Source: Mesorhizobium_G sp050247155
GTDB taxonomy: Bacteria; Pseudomonadota; Alphaproteobacteria; Rhizobiales; Rhizobiaceae
Assembly: GCA_050247155.1 (NCBI GenBank)
Contig: JBFWUS010000007.1
Location: forward strand, 38,289 to 102,288
Length of the DNA: 64,000 nt
Reading direction: 5' to 3'
Shown here: piece after piece, positions 1-8,726 of the stretch
How the letters are laid out: every line of letters starts with the position of its first letter
Position numbering within the stretch: position 1 is the first letter of the stretch
Program-made: the position numbers and the translations under genes
Notes under the pieces: model-generated
What the model was told of the DNA's origin: nothing
Databases searched by the model: none
What the model saw: the letters and a program-made list of their open reading frames with translations, nothing else

Positions 1-790
1 CCATCATTGCGCCATAGGCAAGGCTGTCGCCGGCGGTAAGCACGGCGGTGAAGTCGAGCCCGCGCCGCTCGATGCGTCTGGCGACCTCCTTGGCAGCCAG
101 CTCCGGCAGCCAGTCCTCAACCTCCACCACGAGATCATCGACCTCGCCGACACCCGCTGCGAGCAGTGCGTCGCGCCAGCCTTCGTAACGCCGCTGGATC
201 GTGCGTCGGCCTCGCCTCAGCACGAACAGGATGCGGCGGTGGCCGAGTTCAAGCAGGTGACTGGCAGCAAATTGCGCCGCGGCTCGGTTGCAAGGCGTGA
301 CACTGGAATGGCGCATGGTGGGATCGTCGCCGTTGATGAGCACGATCGGCTTGGAGAAGCCTTCGGTCAGCGGCAACATGTCGTCTTCCAGCGTCAGAAA
401 CAGACATCCAGCCACCAACGGATCGGCCTCCGCTTCCCGCAGCAGAGCAAGTTCGTCTTCGCTGTTTGCCACCGGTCGCGTGGCGAGTTCGACACCAAGC
501 ACCCGCGCGCGATCGTTCAGGCCGTCAAGGACGTGGAAGGTGAATTGCGCGCGCGAATTGTCGATGATCGCAGCGCTGCTGGCGGCCACCATGACCTTGC
601 GCCCCACCACCGAGGTGGGGATGGCGTAGCTCAGGTTTCGAGCCGCCTCGATTATGTCGGCACGAAGCTGCCCGCGCACGCCCGCAGCGCCCGTCAGCGC
701 GCGCGAGGCGGTGCTGACCGAGACGCCGCAACGCTGCGCGATTTCCTCGAGACGTACCCGCCGGTTCGGTTTGCCGCGCTTTCCGTCCAT
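1..790 (-). CDS. LacI-family transcriptional regulator (C-terminus cut by window edge)
   Basis: The reverse strand reads openly from an ATG at 790 to the left edge, about 263 codons with no stop, so the C-terminal part is missing. The N-terminus begins MDGKRGKPNRR. A LacI-type helix-turn-helix follows at about residues 12-35 (LEEIAQRCGVSVSTASRALTG), then a periplasmic-binding-protein-like sensor domain. It diverges from the uronate operon starting at 895, so the likely role is a repressor or activator of that operon responding to a uronate or keto-deoxy sugar acid. The ligand is inferred from the neighbours only. Confidence 0.9.
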   Translation of the reverse strand, partial: MDGKRGKPNRRVRLEEIAQRCGVSVSTASRALTGAAGVRGQLRADIIEAARNLSYAIPTSVVGRKVMVAASSAAIIDNSRAQFTFHVLDGLNDRARVLGVELATRPVANSEDELALLREAEADPLVAGCLFLTLEDDMLPLTEGFSKPIVLINGDDPTMRHSSVTPCNRAAAQFAASHLLELGHRRILFVLRRGRRTIQRRYEGWRDALLAAGVGEVDDLVVEVEDWLPELAAKEVARRIERRGLDFTAVLTAGDSLAYGAMM

Positions 791-828
791 CGCGCCCCCA
801 TTTCCCAATTCTGCAAAAAATTTTCAGA

Positions 829-836
829 TTGCGCAA
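829..836. promoter_or_regulatory. candidate LacI-type operator core
   Basis: TTGCGCAA is a perfect 8-bp palindrome with a central CG. It lies between the divergent LacI regulator (start 790) and the GH105 gene (start 895). LacI-family operators are usually symmetrical around a central CG. The symmetry does not extend beyond 8 bp, so this is a weak candidate. Confidence 0.3.
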
Positions 837-894
837 CGGGTGATGTGATGTGACGTTAGGCAAATGCGGGCGTGGAGGCGCCCCGGGAGGATTG

Positions 895-1995
895 ATGCCG
901 TTTGTCGCAGATCAGGTGGAGACGACGCTTGCCAGTCTTGTGAAGGGCATGACCGGTCTGCGCGCCGACGGCCGCTTCCACGAACCCAATCTTGATGGCA
1001 CGCCTGGCGACTATGTCAGCTTCGATAGCTGGGAATGGCCGCAAGGCGTCGGCCTCTACGGCCTCGTGAAGCTGTGGCAACAGACAGGCGATGCCTCTCT
1101 GCTGAAGACCGTCGAGGATTGGTATGACCGCCGGATCACCGCGGGGTTGCCGGCGATGAACGTGAATACGACGGCGCCGATGCTGGCGCTCAGCGAACTC
1201 TGGCGCGCAAAGCGTCAGCCGCGCTTTGCCGGCGTCCTGGCCGATTGGGCAAGGCGCGTTGTCACCACCATGCCCCGAACGCCGGAAGGCGGTTTTCAGC
1301 ACAACGTCTCCGACAGGATCAATGACGACGAATTGTGGGACGACACACTCTTCATGGTCGCGCTGTTCCTCGCCTCCTACGGTCAGGCGACGGGCGAGCG
1401 GCGTTATGTCGATGAAGCCGAACGGCAGTTTCTCGTCCACGCGCGTTATCTCGCCGACACGAAGACGGGCCTCTGGTTCCATGGCTGGACATTTGCCGGG
1501 CGGCACAATTTCGCCCGGGCGCTGTGGGGGCGCGGCAATAGCTGGATCACCGTCGGCGTGCTCGACCTGGTGGATATGGCGGACCTCTCGCTCGCGGTGC
1601 GCGAATTTCTGCTTGGCGTGGTTGGTGCTCAGATCGACGCGCTGCTGAAGCTGCAGGCGCCGTCCGGCGCATGGCATACGCTGCTCGACGACCGGAACTC
1701 CTATGAGGAAATATCGGCCACCGCCGGGTTCGGTTATGGGCTGATGAAGGCTGCCCGGCTGGGGCTGGCCAGTGAAGAATGTCGCCAAGCAGGCTTGCGC
1801 GCGCTCGACGCCGTGATGCGCAACGTCACGCCGGACGGCGTTGTCGAGAATGTCTCCTACGGCACGCGCATGGGCCACGATTTGCAATTCTATCGCGATA
1901 TCCCCATCCAGCCGACCGGTTACGGCCAGGCGCTGTCGATCCTGTGTCTCGCCGAAGGGCTAGAGACGCTGAAGGCGCGGAGGGCGGCGGCATGA
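895..1995 (+). CDS. GH105-type unsaturated uronyl hydrolase
   Basis: This 366-residue protein has no signal peptide. It resembles YteR/RhiN-type glycoside hydrolases of families 88/105, (alpha/alpha)6 barrels that release the unsaturated uronate from lyase-generated oligosaccharides. The WDDT motif at residues 148-151 carries the expected catalytic aspartate. The ATG at 895 is preferred over the upstream GTG at 850 because GGGAGG stands 5 bases before it. The stop overlaps the kduI ATG in an ATGA arrangement. Together with KduI this indicates intracellular degradation of pectin- or ulvan-like unsaturated oligosaccharides. The exact glycan is not determinable. Confidence 0.88.
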   Translation: MPFVADQVETTLASLVKGMTGLRADGRFHEPNLDGTPGDYVSFDSWEWPQGVGLYGLVKLWQQTGDASLLKTVEDWYDRRITAGLPAMNVNTTAPMLALSELWRAKRQPRFAGVLADWARRVVTTMPRTPEGGFQHNVSDRINDDELWDDTLFMVALFLASYGQATGERRYVDEAERQFLVHARYLADTKTGLWFHGWTFAGRHNFARALWGRGNSWITVGVLDLVDMADLSLAVREFLLGVVGAQIDALLKLQAPSGAWHTLLDDRNSYEEISATAGFGYGLMKAARLGLASEECRQAGLRALDAVMRNVTPDGVVENVSYGTRMGHDLQFYRDIPIQPTGYGQALSILCLAEGLETLKARRAAA

Positions 1996-2825
1996 TGCGC
2001 GTTCTCTACGGCGTCGGCCCGACCGACATTCCCAACATGGATACCGGCCGGCTGCGGTCCGAGTTTCTGGTCGAGGATCTGTTCGCGCCGGGCGAGATCA
2101 ATTTCGTCTACACCCATGTCGATCGAATGATCCTCGGTGGCGCGGTTCCGCTGGCCAAACCATTGTCGTTCGGCGACGGGGCGGATGTCGGCACCGGTCA
2201 TTTCTTCACGGCCCGCGAGATGGGTGTCGCCAATCTCGGCGGGGCAGGCTCGGTGACGGTCGACGGCCGGCGTTTCGCCGTCGCCAACCGTGACATCGTC
2301 TATATCGGACGCGGCGCCAAAACGATCGAGCTTGCCAGCGACGATGCTGCAACGCCCGCTCGGTTCTACATGAACTCGGTTCCCGCCGGCGCCGACATCC
2401 CTCACCGCCTGATCACGCGGGCCGAGGGCAAGCCTCTCGATCTTGGCGACGCCGTCCGCTCCAACAAGCGCCGTCTCGTGATGTATATTCACCCGGAAGT
2501 CGCGCCGTCCTGCCTGCTTCTGATGGGCATCACCGACCTCGCGCCGGGCAGCATCTGGAACACGATGCCGCCGCATCTGCATGAGCGGCGCATGGAGGCC
2601 TATTGTTACTTCGATCTGGCCGACGAAGACCGCGTCATCCACCTGATGGGGCGACCCGACCAGACGCGCAGCCTCATCGTCGCCAACGGGAACGCCGTGC
2701 TGTCTCCCGCATGGTCGATCCATATGGGCGCGGGCTCCGGGCCTTATGCGTTTGTCTGGGGCATGACCGGCGAGAACCAGGCCTACAACGACGTCGCGCC
2801 TGTCGCGCTCAAGGATCTGAAATGA
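1992..2825 (+). CDS. kduI: 5-dehydro-4-deoxy-D-glucuronate isomerase KduI
   Basis: This 277-residue protein has the length of known KduI enzymes. They isomerise 4-deoxy-L-threo-5-hexosulose uronate to 3-deoxy-D-glycero-2,5-hexodiulosonate in unsaturated uronate catabolism. The cupin metal ligands are visible as H195, H197 and E202 (PPHLHERRMEAY) and H244 (WSIHMG). They match the H196/H198/E203/H245 pattern of the E. coli enzyme with an offset of one. ATGA overlaps at both ends imply translational coupling with GH105 and the following large protein. No kduD, kdgK or kdgA is visible here, so later steps must be elsewhere. Confidence 0.95.
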   Translation: MMRVLYGVGPTDIPNMDTGRLRSEFLVEDLFAPGEINFVYTHVDRMILGGAVPLAKPLSFGDGADVGTGHFFTAREMGVANLGGAGSVTVDGRRFAVANRDIVYIGRGAKTIELASDDAATPARFYMNSVPAGADIPHRLITRAEGKPLDLGDAVRSNKRRLVMYIHPEVAPSCLLLMGITDLAPGSIWNTMPPHLHERRMEAYCYFDLADEDRVIHLMGRPDQTRSLIVANGNAVLSPAWSIHMGAGSGPYAFVWGMTGENQAYNDVAPVALKDLK

Positions 2826-5329
2826 CGGCCTTCGTGAAGATGGCTCAGGCCGATCACGCGCTGCGCCGCCCGTTGGCTGCCGGCGAGCCGGTGACCTATT
2901 GGCGGCTGGGGGCGACCGACAACGCGCGCTATGACGTGCCTGACCAGCCGATGAAGGGCGAGATGGACCCCTTCTTCTTCCTGACCAAGCACAAGAATTT
3001 CATTCCGCACGAATATCCCTGCCGCACGCAGTTTGCGGCTGAGCGGCGCGGCAAGCGCCCGCACGTGACGACGGAACCGCGGATGGACCGTGTCTGGCTG
3101 CCGTTTGCGTCGCCGCGCGTCGATCTCTCCGGCTTCTGGTTCCGCCCGACCGTGATCGGAACTTGGGCGCAAACGTCCATAGAGGCGCAATCGTCGGGTC
3201 CGGCGCGGCTGCGCTTGCGTACCTGCGGCGGCGCGATCCTGTTCGTCAACGGCCAGGAGGCCGGCTGGATGGCCCCCTACGGCCGCAACCTCGAAACCGC
3301 CGAGGAGTTCGAGGTCGCGCTGGAGGCAGGCCGCAACGACATCCGCATCTGGTTCGACGATCTCGCCGAGCGCGACGCGCGCTACTATTTCCAGCTCGAC
3401 TACCTCGCCGGTCCAGCCGTCAGCCACGCTTTGCCGATCCCGGTTGACCCGGCCATCGCCGAGGCGCTGGAGGCGGCGCTTGACTCCATGCGCTTCGAGC
3501 ACGCGACCTATGACAGCCAGGAGGTGGCGCTCGTTTCGGACGTCGCCATGCCGGCGGAAGCCAGGGCGACCGTCGTCATCGAAGGCGACTTCATGTCGAT
3601 CGAGAAGCCGGTGCGTTTTGAGCTGGCCCTGAAACAGGGCGCCAGGCGACTGGCGATCGCCCACGCCGACGACCTGCCGGCCGATTTCCGCCACTTCAAG
3701 GTGACGCTCGACATTGGCGGCTATGCGGTGTCGCGTGTCTACGGCGTCGAGATCGCGCATGCCACGCGGCAGGGAGCAGCTCCCGCCGATCTCGCCGCGC
3801 GCATTGCGGAAGCCTTGGATGAGGTGTCCGAGCACGCCGAGATGGACACGGTTTGCGCGCTGGCGCGGCTTGCCACCGGGCGCGCGGGCAGCAAAACCGA
3901 TGCGATGATCGCCGCCTCGCTGCCAGCGATCGAGGATTGCCACGACTGCGCCGATTTCATCCTCGTGCCGCTTCTATGGTCGCGGGCCAAATACGCCGAC
4001 AAGCTCGACACCGCGCTGGTCGAACGGATCGACGCGGCGATGCTCGGCTATCGCTACTGGATGGACGAGCGCGGCAATGACGTGCAGTGGTATTTCTCCG
4101 AAAACCACGCGCTGCTGTTCCACACGGCCGCCTATCTCGCCGGCCATATCTTGCCCGAAGGCCGCTTTGTCCGCTCGGGGCGCATCGGCAAGGAGCAATC
4201 TGCCGTCGGCGCCGGTCGGGTTCGCGCCTGGCTCGACCATTTCGAGAAGTGGGAGATGGCCGAGTTCAATTCCGCGCCCTATTTCCCGATCGACCTGAAA
4301 GGCCTTTGCGCGCTCTATGCGCTGGCGCCCGATGCCGACATCCGTGAGCGCGCGGGAAAAGCGATCGTGCGTCTGCTCGAAGTCGTGGCGCGTTCGGCGC
4401 ATCACGGCCAGATCACCGGGGCACAAGGCCGCTCCTACGAGCACACGCTGCGCGCCTCGCGCTCGCTGGAGCTGTCGGGCATCTGCCGCATGCTCTGGGG
4501 CAGAGGCAATTTCGGCATGCGGTTTCACGCGCTGCCGCAACTGGCGCTTTGCCTGCGCGATCACGGCCTCCACATTCCGGCCGAGCTTGCCAGCGTGGCG
4601 TCGGTCGACGGCGACGAGCACTGGGAATGGACCTTCGCGCAGGGGCAGGACTGCTTCGCCCGCCTCTATCACTTCAAGACGCGCGCCTATGCCATGGGCA
4701 CAGCCGCGGCCTACCGCTGGAACCAGTGGGGCTACCAGGAAACGGTCATCCAGGTTCGGCTGGGGCGCAATCCCGACGCACAGATCTGGATCAATCATCC
4801 AGGCGAGGTTCTACAGTCGGGTTATGGCCGTCCGTCCTATTGGGGTGGCTCGGGCACTCTTCCACGGGTTCACCAATATCGCGGGCTTGCGGTCGTGATG
4901 TTCGATTGTTTCGCGGAACAGCCCGATTTCTCTCATGCCTGGTTCCCGCGGGAGATGTTCACGACATCGCGACTGGACGGATCGATGGCGTTTGCCGAGG
5001 CTGACGACGCCTTTGTAATGCTGAAGGCGAGTGGGCCGCTGAACTTGATCACTTCAGGCCCGACCGCCGGCAACGAATTGCGAGTGGCCGGCCATAGGAC
5101 GACGTGGATCGTGCGGCTGGGAGATCGCGCCTCGGCAGGATCGCTCGACGCCTTTGCAGCGCGCTTCGGCGCCATTGAGGTGTCGCCCGGTGCAGATGGC
5201 GAGCTGGTCGTCAACGACCCGGACTATGGCGAAGTGGTTTTCGCCACGGACGGCTCGGTGCTGGCCGAAGGGCGCAAAGTGGACCCCGCGACGTGGAGCA
5301 TCGAAGGCAAGGCCACTCTTTTGAACTGA
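2822..5329 (+). CDS. Large uncharacterised protein of the uronate operon, possible glycan lyase or hydrolase
   Basis: I do not recognise the family of this 835-residue protein. There is no signal peptide or membrane segment, so it should be cytoplasmic. Residues about 1-330 look beta-rich and contain a carbohydrate-binding-like stretch (FVNGQEAGW; DIRIWFDDLAERDARYYFQLDY). Residues about 335-600 are helical, with an aromatic- and histidine-rich patch (DVQWYFSENHALLFHTAAYLAG), as in (alpha/alpha)-toroid polysaccharide-active enzymes. The rest is beta-rich again (HWEWTFAQGQDCFARLYHFKTR). This toroid-plus-sandwich outline is that of several lyase and hydrolase folds. The start at 2822 overlaps the kduI stop. 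Because GH105 and KduI act on unsaturated uronates, this is a candidate debranching or lyase enzyme for the same imported oligosaccharide. Confidence 0.6.
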   Translation: MTAFVKMAQADHALRRPLAAGEPVTYWRLGATDNARYDVPDQPMKGEMDPFFFLTKHKNFIPHEYPCRTQFAAERRGKRPHVTTEPRMDRVWLPFASPRVDLSGFWFRPTVIGTWAQTSIEAQSSGPARLRLRTCGGAILFVNGQEAGWMAPYGRNLETAEEFEVALEAGRNDIRIWFDDLAERDARYYFQLDYLAGPAVSHALPIPVDPAIAEALEAALDSMRFEHATYDSQEVALVSDVAMPAEARATVVIEGDFMSIEKPVRFELALKQGARRLAIAHADDLPADFRHFKVTLDIGGYAVSRVYGVEIAHATRQGAAPADLAARIAEALDEVSEHAEMDTVCALARLATGRAGSKTDAMIAASLPAIEDCHDCADFILVPLLWSRAKYADKLDTALVERIDAAMLGYRYWMDERGNDVQWYFSENHALLFHTAAYLAGHILPEGRFVRSGRIGKEQSAVGAGRVRAWLDHFEKWEMAEFNSAPYFPIDLKGLCALYALAPDADIRERAGKAIVRLLEVVARSAHHGQITGAQGRSYEHTLRASRSLELSGICRMLWGRGNFGMRFHALPQLALCLRDHGLHIPAELASVASVDGDEHWEWTFAQGQDCFARLYHFKTRAYAMGTAAAYRWNQWGYQETVIQVRLGRNPDAQIWINHPGEVLQSGYGRPSYWGGSGTLPRVHQYRGLAVVMFDCFAEQPDFSHAWFPREMFTTSRLDGSMAFAEADDAFVMLKASGPLNLITSGPTAGNELRVAGHRTTWIVRLGDRASAGSLDAFAARFGAIEVSPGADGELVVNDPDYGEVVFATDGSVLAEGRKVDPATWSIEGKATLLN

Positions 5330-5370
5330 AACATGACAAGCGGGCGCAGCCCGCATCCAGGGAGGAAGGA

Positions 5371-6639
5371 ATGAAAACCAAATCGACGATTCTCGGCGCG
5401 CTGACCGCGTCGCTAATGGCTACAGGCGCTGCCTTTGCCGGTGACGTCCGCATCATGTGGTATTCGGATGGCGTCGAGGGCGACGTGATCAAGGACATTC
5501 TGGACCGTTTCCAGAAGGACAACCCTGAGATCAAGATCACGCTCGACAACGTCGCCTACAAGGTGGTGCAAGAGCAGCTGCCGATCCAGCTCGAAGCAGG
5601 GCAGGGCCCAGACATCGCCCGTGTCACCAACATCAAGGAACTCGCCAATCACTGGCTCGACATGCGTTCCCAGCTCAAGGACGCGAAATATTGGGACGAC
5701 AATTTCGGCTCTACGCTGGACTGGATGCGACCTGATGGATCCGACGCCATCACCGGCTTCATGACGCAGCTCACGTTGACCGGCGGTTTCGCCAACAAGA
5801 CGCTGTTCGACCAGGCCGGCGTCGCGATCCCGGGCGAAAAGGCGACGTGGGATGAATGGGTGGACGCCTCTGACAAGGTTGCCAAGAGCCAGAGCTTGCC
5901 TGCCGCCTTCGCCATCGACCGGTCCGGCCACCGCATCTCCGGGCCGAACGTCTCCTACGGAGCGAACTATATCGGCGGCGACGGCTTACCGGCAAAAGTG
6001 GACGACGGCACGAAGGCGTTCGGTTCCAAGCTGGTGCAATGGGTGGCCGACGGCAAGATGCTGAAGGAAACCTGGGTCGCCGCCGCCGGCTCGACCTATC
6101 GCGCCGGCGCCGACGATTTCATCAACGCGCAGGTGCCGTATTACTATTCGGGAAGCTGGCAGGTCTCGAACCTCTCGTCGAAGATCAAGGACGGTTTCGA
6201 TTGGGTCGCGACCGGTTCGCCCTGCGGTACGGCGGGCTGCTCCGGCCTGAAGGGCGGCGCCGCCCTGGTGGCGGTCAAGTACACCAAGAACCCCGGCGAC
6301 GTCGTGAAGGTGATGGAGTATCTGTCGCGCGAGGAGATCGTGAAGGAGTTCAGCGAACGCACGCTGTTCCTGCCCGCCCACAAGGCCGTCGTCGACAAGG
6401 GTGGCTTGAAATGGGTAAGCGAGGACAAGAACGTCGCGCCCGCCATGGACGCCTTCGTCAAGGCCGCCGCGCAGACGCTGCCTGCCGCCGACGCGCTGCC
6501 TTCGTGGAAGTGGGCTAGCGCCTACTACGGCGCGCTGGTCACCCGCCTGTCGCAGGTGATGGCCGGCGAAATGAAAATCGACGACGCCTGGGGCAAGATC
6601 GATCAGGATGTCGCCGACAAGGTCGCGCAGGCGAAGTAG
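5371..6639 (+). CDS. Sugar ABC transporter substrate-binding protein
   Basis: This 422-residue family-1 extracellular solute-binding protein begins with a clear Sec signal peptide (MKTKSTILGALTASLMATGAAFA). GGAGGAAGGA stands directly before the ATG at 5371. The mature protein begins GDVRIMWYSDG and is arranged like MalE/UgpB-type oligosaccharide binders. It is followed by two permeases and an ATPase and sits directly after GH105-kduI. The likely ligand is therefore an unsaturated or uronate-containing oligosaccharide. The ligand is inference from context. Confidence 0.9.
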   Translation: MKTKSTILGALTASLMATGAAFAGDVRIMWYSDGVEGDVIKDILDRFQKDNPEIKITLDNVAYKVVQEQLPIQLEAGQGPDIARVTNIKELANHWLDMRSQLKDAKYWDDNFGSTLDWMRPDGSDAITGFMTQLTLTGGFANKTLFDQAGVAIPGEKATWDEWVDASDKVAKSQSLPAAFAIDRSGHRISGPNVSYGANYIGGDGLPAKVDDGTKAFGSKLVQWVADGKMLKETWVAAAGSTYRAGADDFINAQVPYYYSGSWQVSNLSSKIKDGFDWVATGSPCGTAGCSGLKGGAALVAVKYTKNPGDVVKVMEYLSREEIVKEFSERTLFLPAHKAVVDKGGLKWVSEDKNVAPAMDAFVKAAAQTLPAADALPSWKWASAYYGALVTRLSQVMAGEMKIDDAWGKIDQDVADKVAQAK

Positions 6640-6645
6640 GGCGCG

Positions 6646-7668
6646 ATGGCGGACCAGCCCTCCCAAGGTGCAAGGATCGGCGCGGCGCTCGCTGCGCCGC
6701 TCGGCTGGCTTGGCGCGATCATCGATGCGCCGCTGAAGCTTTGGCAGCGGCTCACCGGCCTAAGCGGGATGGCGGCGTTTTTCCTCGCGCCGAACATGTT
6801 GATCTTCGGCATCTTCGTCCTGGCGCCTTTCGTCATCAATTTCTTCTACTCCACGACCTCGGGCAACGCCTTCTTCCTCTCGGGCCGCGACTATGTCGGC
6901 GCGGAACAATATCAGCGGCTGCTCGACTGCGGCAGCTATCTGAATCCTTCCACGTGCCGCGAGGACCTTTTCTGGAGCGCGGTTCACAACACCTTCTGGT
7001 TCGTGATTTTGCAGGTCGCGCTGCTGATCGTCGTGTCGATGATCACGGCGCTGATCCTCAATCGCGAAATTGTCGGGCGCAGCTTCTGGCGGGCCGTCTT
7101 TTTCTTCCCCGTGCTGCTCTCGCCGGTCGTCGTCGGCCTGATCTGGAAATGGATCCTGCAGCGGCAGGGCCTGCTCAACTCCGTCATGATGAATTTCGGC
7201 TACCAGCCGACCGAATGGCTGACCGACCGCTTCTGGGCCTTCACGGCGGGCATCACGGTCTCGGTCTGGGCCCATATGGGCTTCTTCACGCTGATCCTGC
7301 TCGCGGGTCTGCAGGCGATCCCGCGCGATCTTTACGAAGCTGCCGAGATGGACGGCACGAAACCTGGTCGCGTGTTCTGGCGCATAACGCTGCCGCTGCT
7401 GATGCCGAACCTGCTTGTCGTCGTCATCCTGGCGCTGATCCGCGCCGTGCAGATATTCGACGAAGTCTACGTTCTGACCGGAGGCGGTCCGGGCACCTCG
7501 ACCCTGTTCCTGACGCAGTACGTTTATGAAGTCGGCTTCGCGTCGCTGCTGCGCAATCCGGGCCTCGCCGCGGCCGCCTCGATCCTGATGGGTTCGGTGC
7601 TTGTCGTGCTGACGCTGGTCCAGCTTCAGATCGGCCGTCGCGGTGAAAAGAAGGGAGAACGCCAATGA
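6646..7668 (+). CDS. Sugar ABC transporter permease, MalF/UgpA type
   Basis: This 340-residue integral membrane protein has about six hydrophobic helices. The binding-protein-dependent transport (EAA) loop is visible at about residues 225-245 (DLYEAAEMDGTKPGRVFWRITLP). It carries an extended N-terminal cytoplasmic region of about 40 residues before the first helix. It starts 7 bases after the binding-protein gene and overlaps the next permease by 4 bases. It forms one half of the membrane channel of the uronate-locus transporter. Confidence 0.92.
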   Translation: MADQPSQGARIGAALAAPLGWLGAIIDAPLKLWQRLTGLSGMAAFFLAPNMLIFGIFVLAPFVINFFYSTTSGNAFFLSGRDYVGAEQYQRLLDCGSYLNPSTCREDLFWSAVHNTFWFVILQVALLIVVSMITALILNREIVGRSFWRAVFFFPVLLSPVVVGLIWKWILQRQGLLNSVMMNFGYQPTEWLTDRFWAFTAGITVSVWAHMGFFTLILLAGLQAIPRDLYEAAEMDGTKPGRVFWRITLPLLMPNLLVVVILALIRAVQIFDEVYVLTGGGPGTSTLFLTQYVYEVGFASLLRNPGLAAAASILMGSVLVVLTLVQLQIGRRGEKKGERQ

Positions 7669-8717
7669 GTCGGGTCGTCTCCTTCCTTACTCGTCGGCGC
7701 GGCGGCAAATCTTGGCATTGGACCGACGTGTTCGTCTGGGTCTGGCTGATCGGTGGCCTGGTGCTCATGTTCGGACCGGCGCTCTGGCTCGCCATGTCGT
7801 CGTTCAAGACGCCGCAGCAACTGGCGGAATTTCCGCCGTCGTTCCTGCCCTATGCGACGCAGCAGGTGACCGTCGAAGGCTACGACAAGCCGCTGAGCCT
7901 CTTCACGGCCAAACTGCCTGATGGGTCCACCAAGGTGATGGCCGAGGTGCGCCGCATTGGCACCGTTTCGCAGCTTGTCGACCCGCAATCGCCCGGCGAG
8001 ATCGTCAAGGTCAACATCGCGGATCGCCAGCCGGTGCGCGAAATGCGCTTCGCGACGGAAAACTATTCCGAGCCCTTCGCGCATTTCGATTTCCTGCAAT
8101 ATTTCAAGAATTCGGTGTTCGTCACCGTGATCGCCACGCTGATCACGCTCCTGACCAATTCCATGGCGGCGTTCGCACTGTCGAAATACCAGTTCCGCGG
8201 CCGCAACGTGGTGCTCCTCTTGATCGTCGGCACGCTGATGGTGCCGCTCTCGGTGCTGCTCGTGCCGCTCTATTCGGTCATCAGCGCGGTCGGCCTGTTC
8301 GATTCGCTGTGGGGCGTCATCCTGCCGACGGTGGCGACGCCGACGGGCGTTTTTCTGCTGCGCCAATATATGCTGACCATTCCCGACGAGTTGATCGACG
8401 CAGCGCGCATGGACAATGCATCCGAATGGCAGATCTACTGGCGCATCGTCTTGCCACTGGCCGCGCCGGCGCTCGCGGTGCTCGCCATCTTCTCGGTGGT
8501 CTGGCGCTGGAACGACTTCCTGTGGCCGCTGGTCGTTCTGTCGCGCAAGGAGCTCTACACGCTGCAGGTGGGTCTCAACACCTATGCCGGCGAGCTGAAC
8601 GTGCAGTGGCATTTCATTCTCGCCATGACCGTCGTGACGATGATCCCCGTCGTGCTCGTCTTCATCTTCCTGCAGCGCTACATCACCGCCGGCATCGCCG
8701 GTACCGGTCTGAAATAG
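7665..8717 (+). CDS. Sugar ABC transporter permease, MalG/UgpE type, with enlarged periplasmic loop
   Basis: This 350-residue membrane protein has the EAA loop ELIDAARMDNASEWQIYWRI near residue 245. It is longer than the usual 270-300 residues because a hydrophilic stretch of about 90 residues (about 50-140) separates the first two helices and should face the periplasm. That stretch includes VRRIGTVSQLVDPQSPGEIV. ATGA overlap with the preceding permease implies coupled synthesis. The loop may contact the binding protein or ligand; this is inference. Confidence 0.9.
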   Translation: MSRVVSFLTRRRGGKSWHWTDVFVWVWLIGGLVLMFGPALWLAMSSFKTPQQLAEFPPSFLPYATQQVTVEGYDKPLSLFTAKLPDGSTKVMAEVRRIGTVSQLVDPQSPGEIVKVNIADRQPVREMRFATENYSEPFAHFDFLQYFKNSVFVTVIATLITLLTNSMAAFALSKYQFRGRNVVLLLIVGTLMVPLSVLLVPLYSVISAVGLFDSLWGVILPTVATPTGVFLLRQYMLTIPDELIDAARMDNASEWQIYWRIVLPLAAPALAVLAIFSVVWRWNDFLWPLVVLSRKELYTLQVGLNTYAGELNVQWHFILAMTVVTMIPVVLVFIFLQRYITAGIAGTGLK

Positions 8718-8726
8718 GAGGCCGGC

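Noticed and set aside
850..894. Upstream GTG start for the GH105 gene
   Set aside because: The ATG at 895 has GGGAGG at ideal spacing, and the extra 15 residues look non-coding.
856..1887. Antisense ORF of 343 codons over the GH105 gene
   Set aside because: It is a shadow frame of a strong GH105 gene. Its translation is rich in R, H, Q and P with no recognisable domain.
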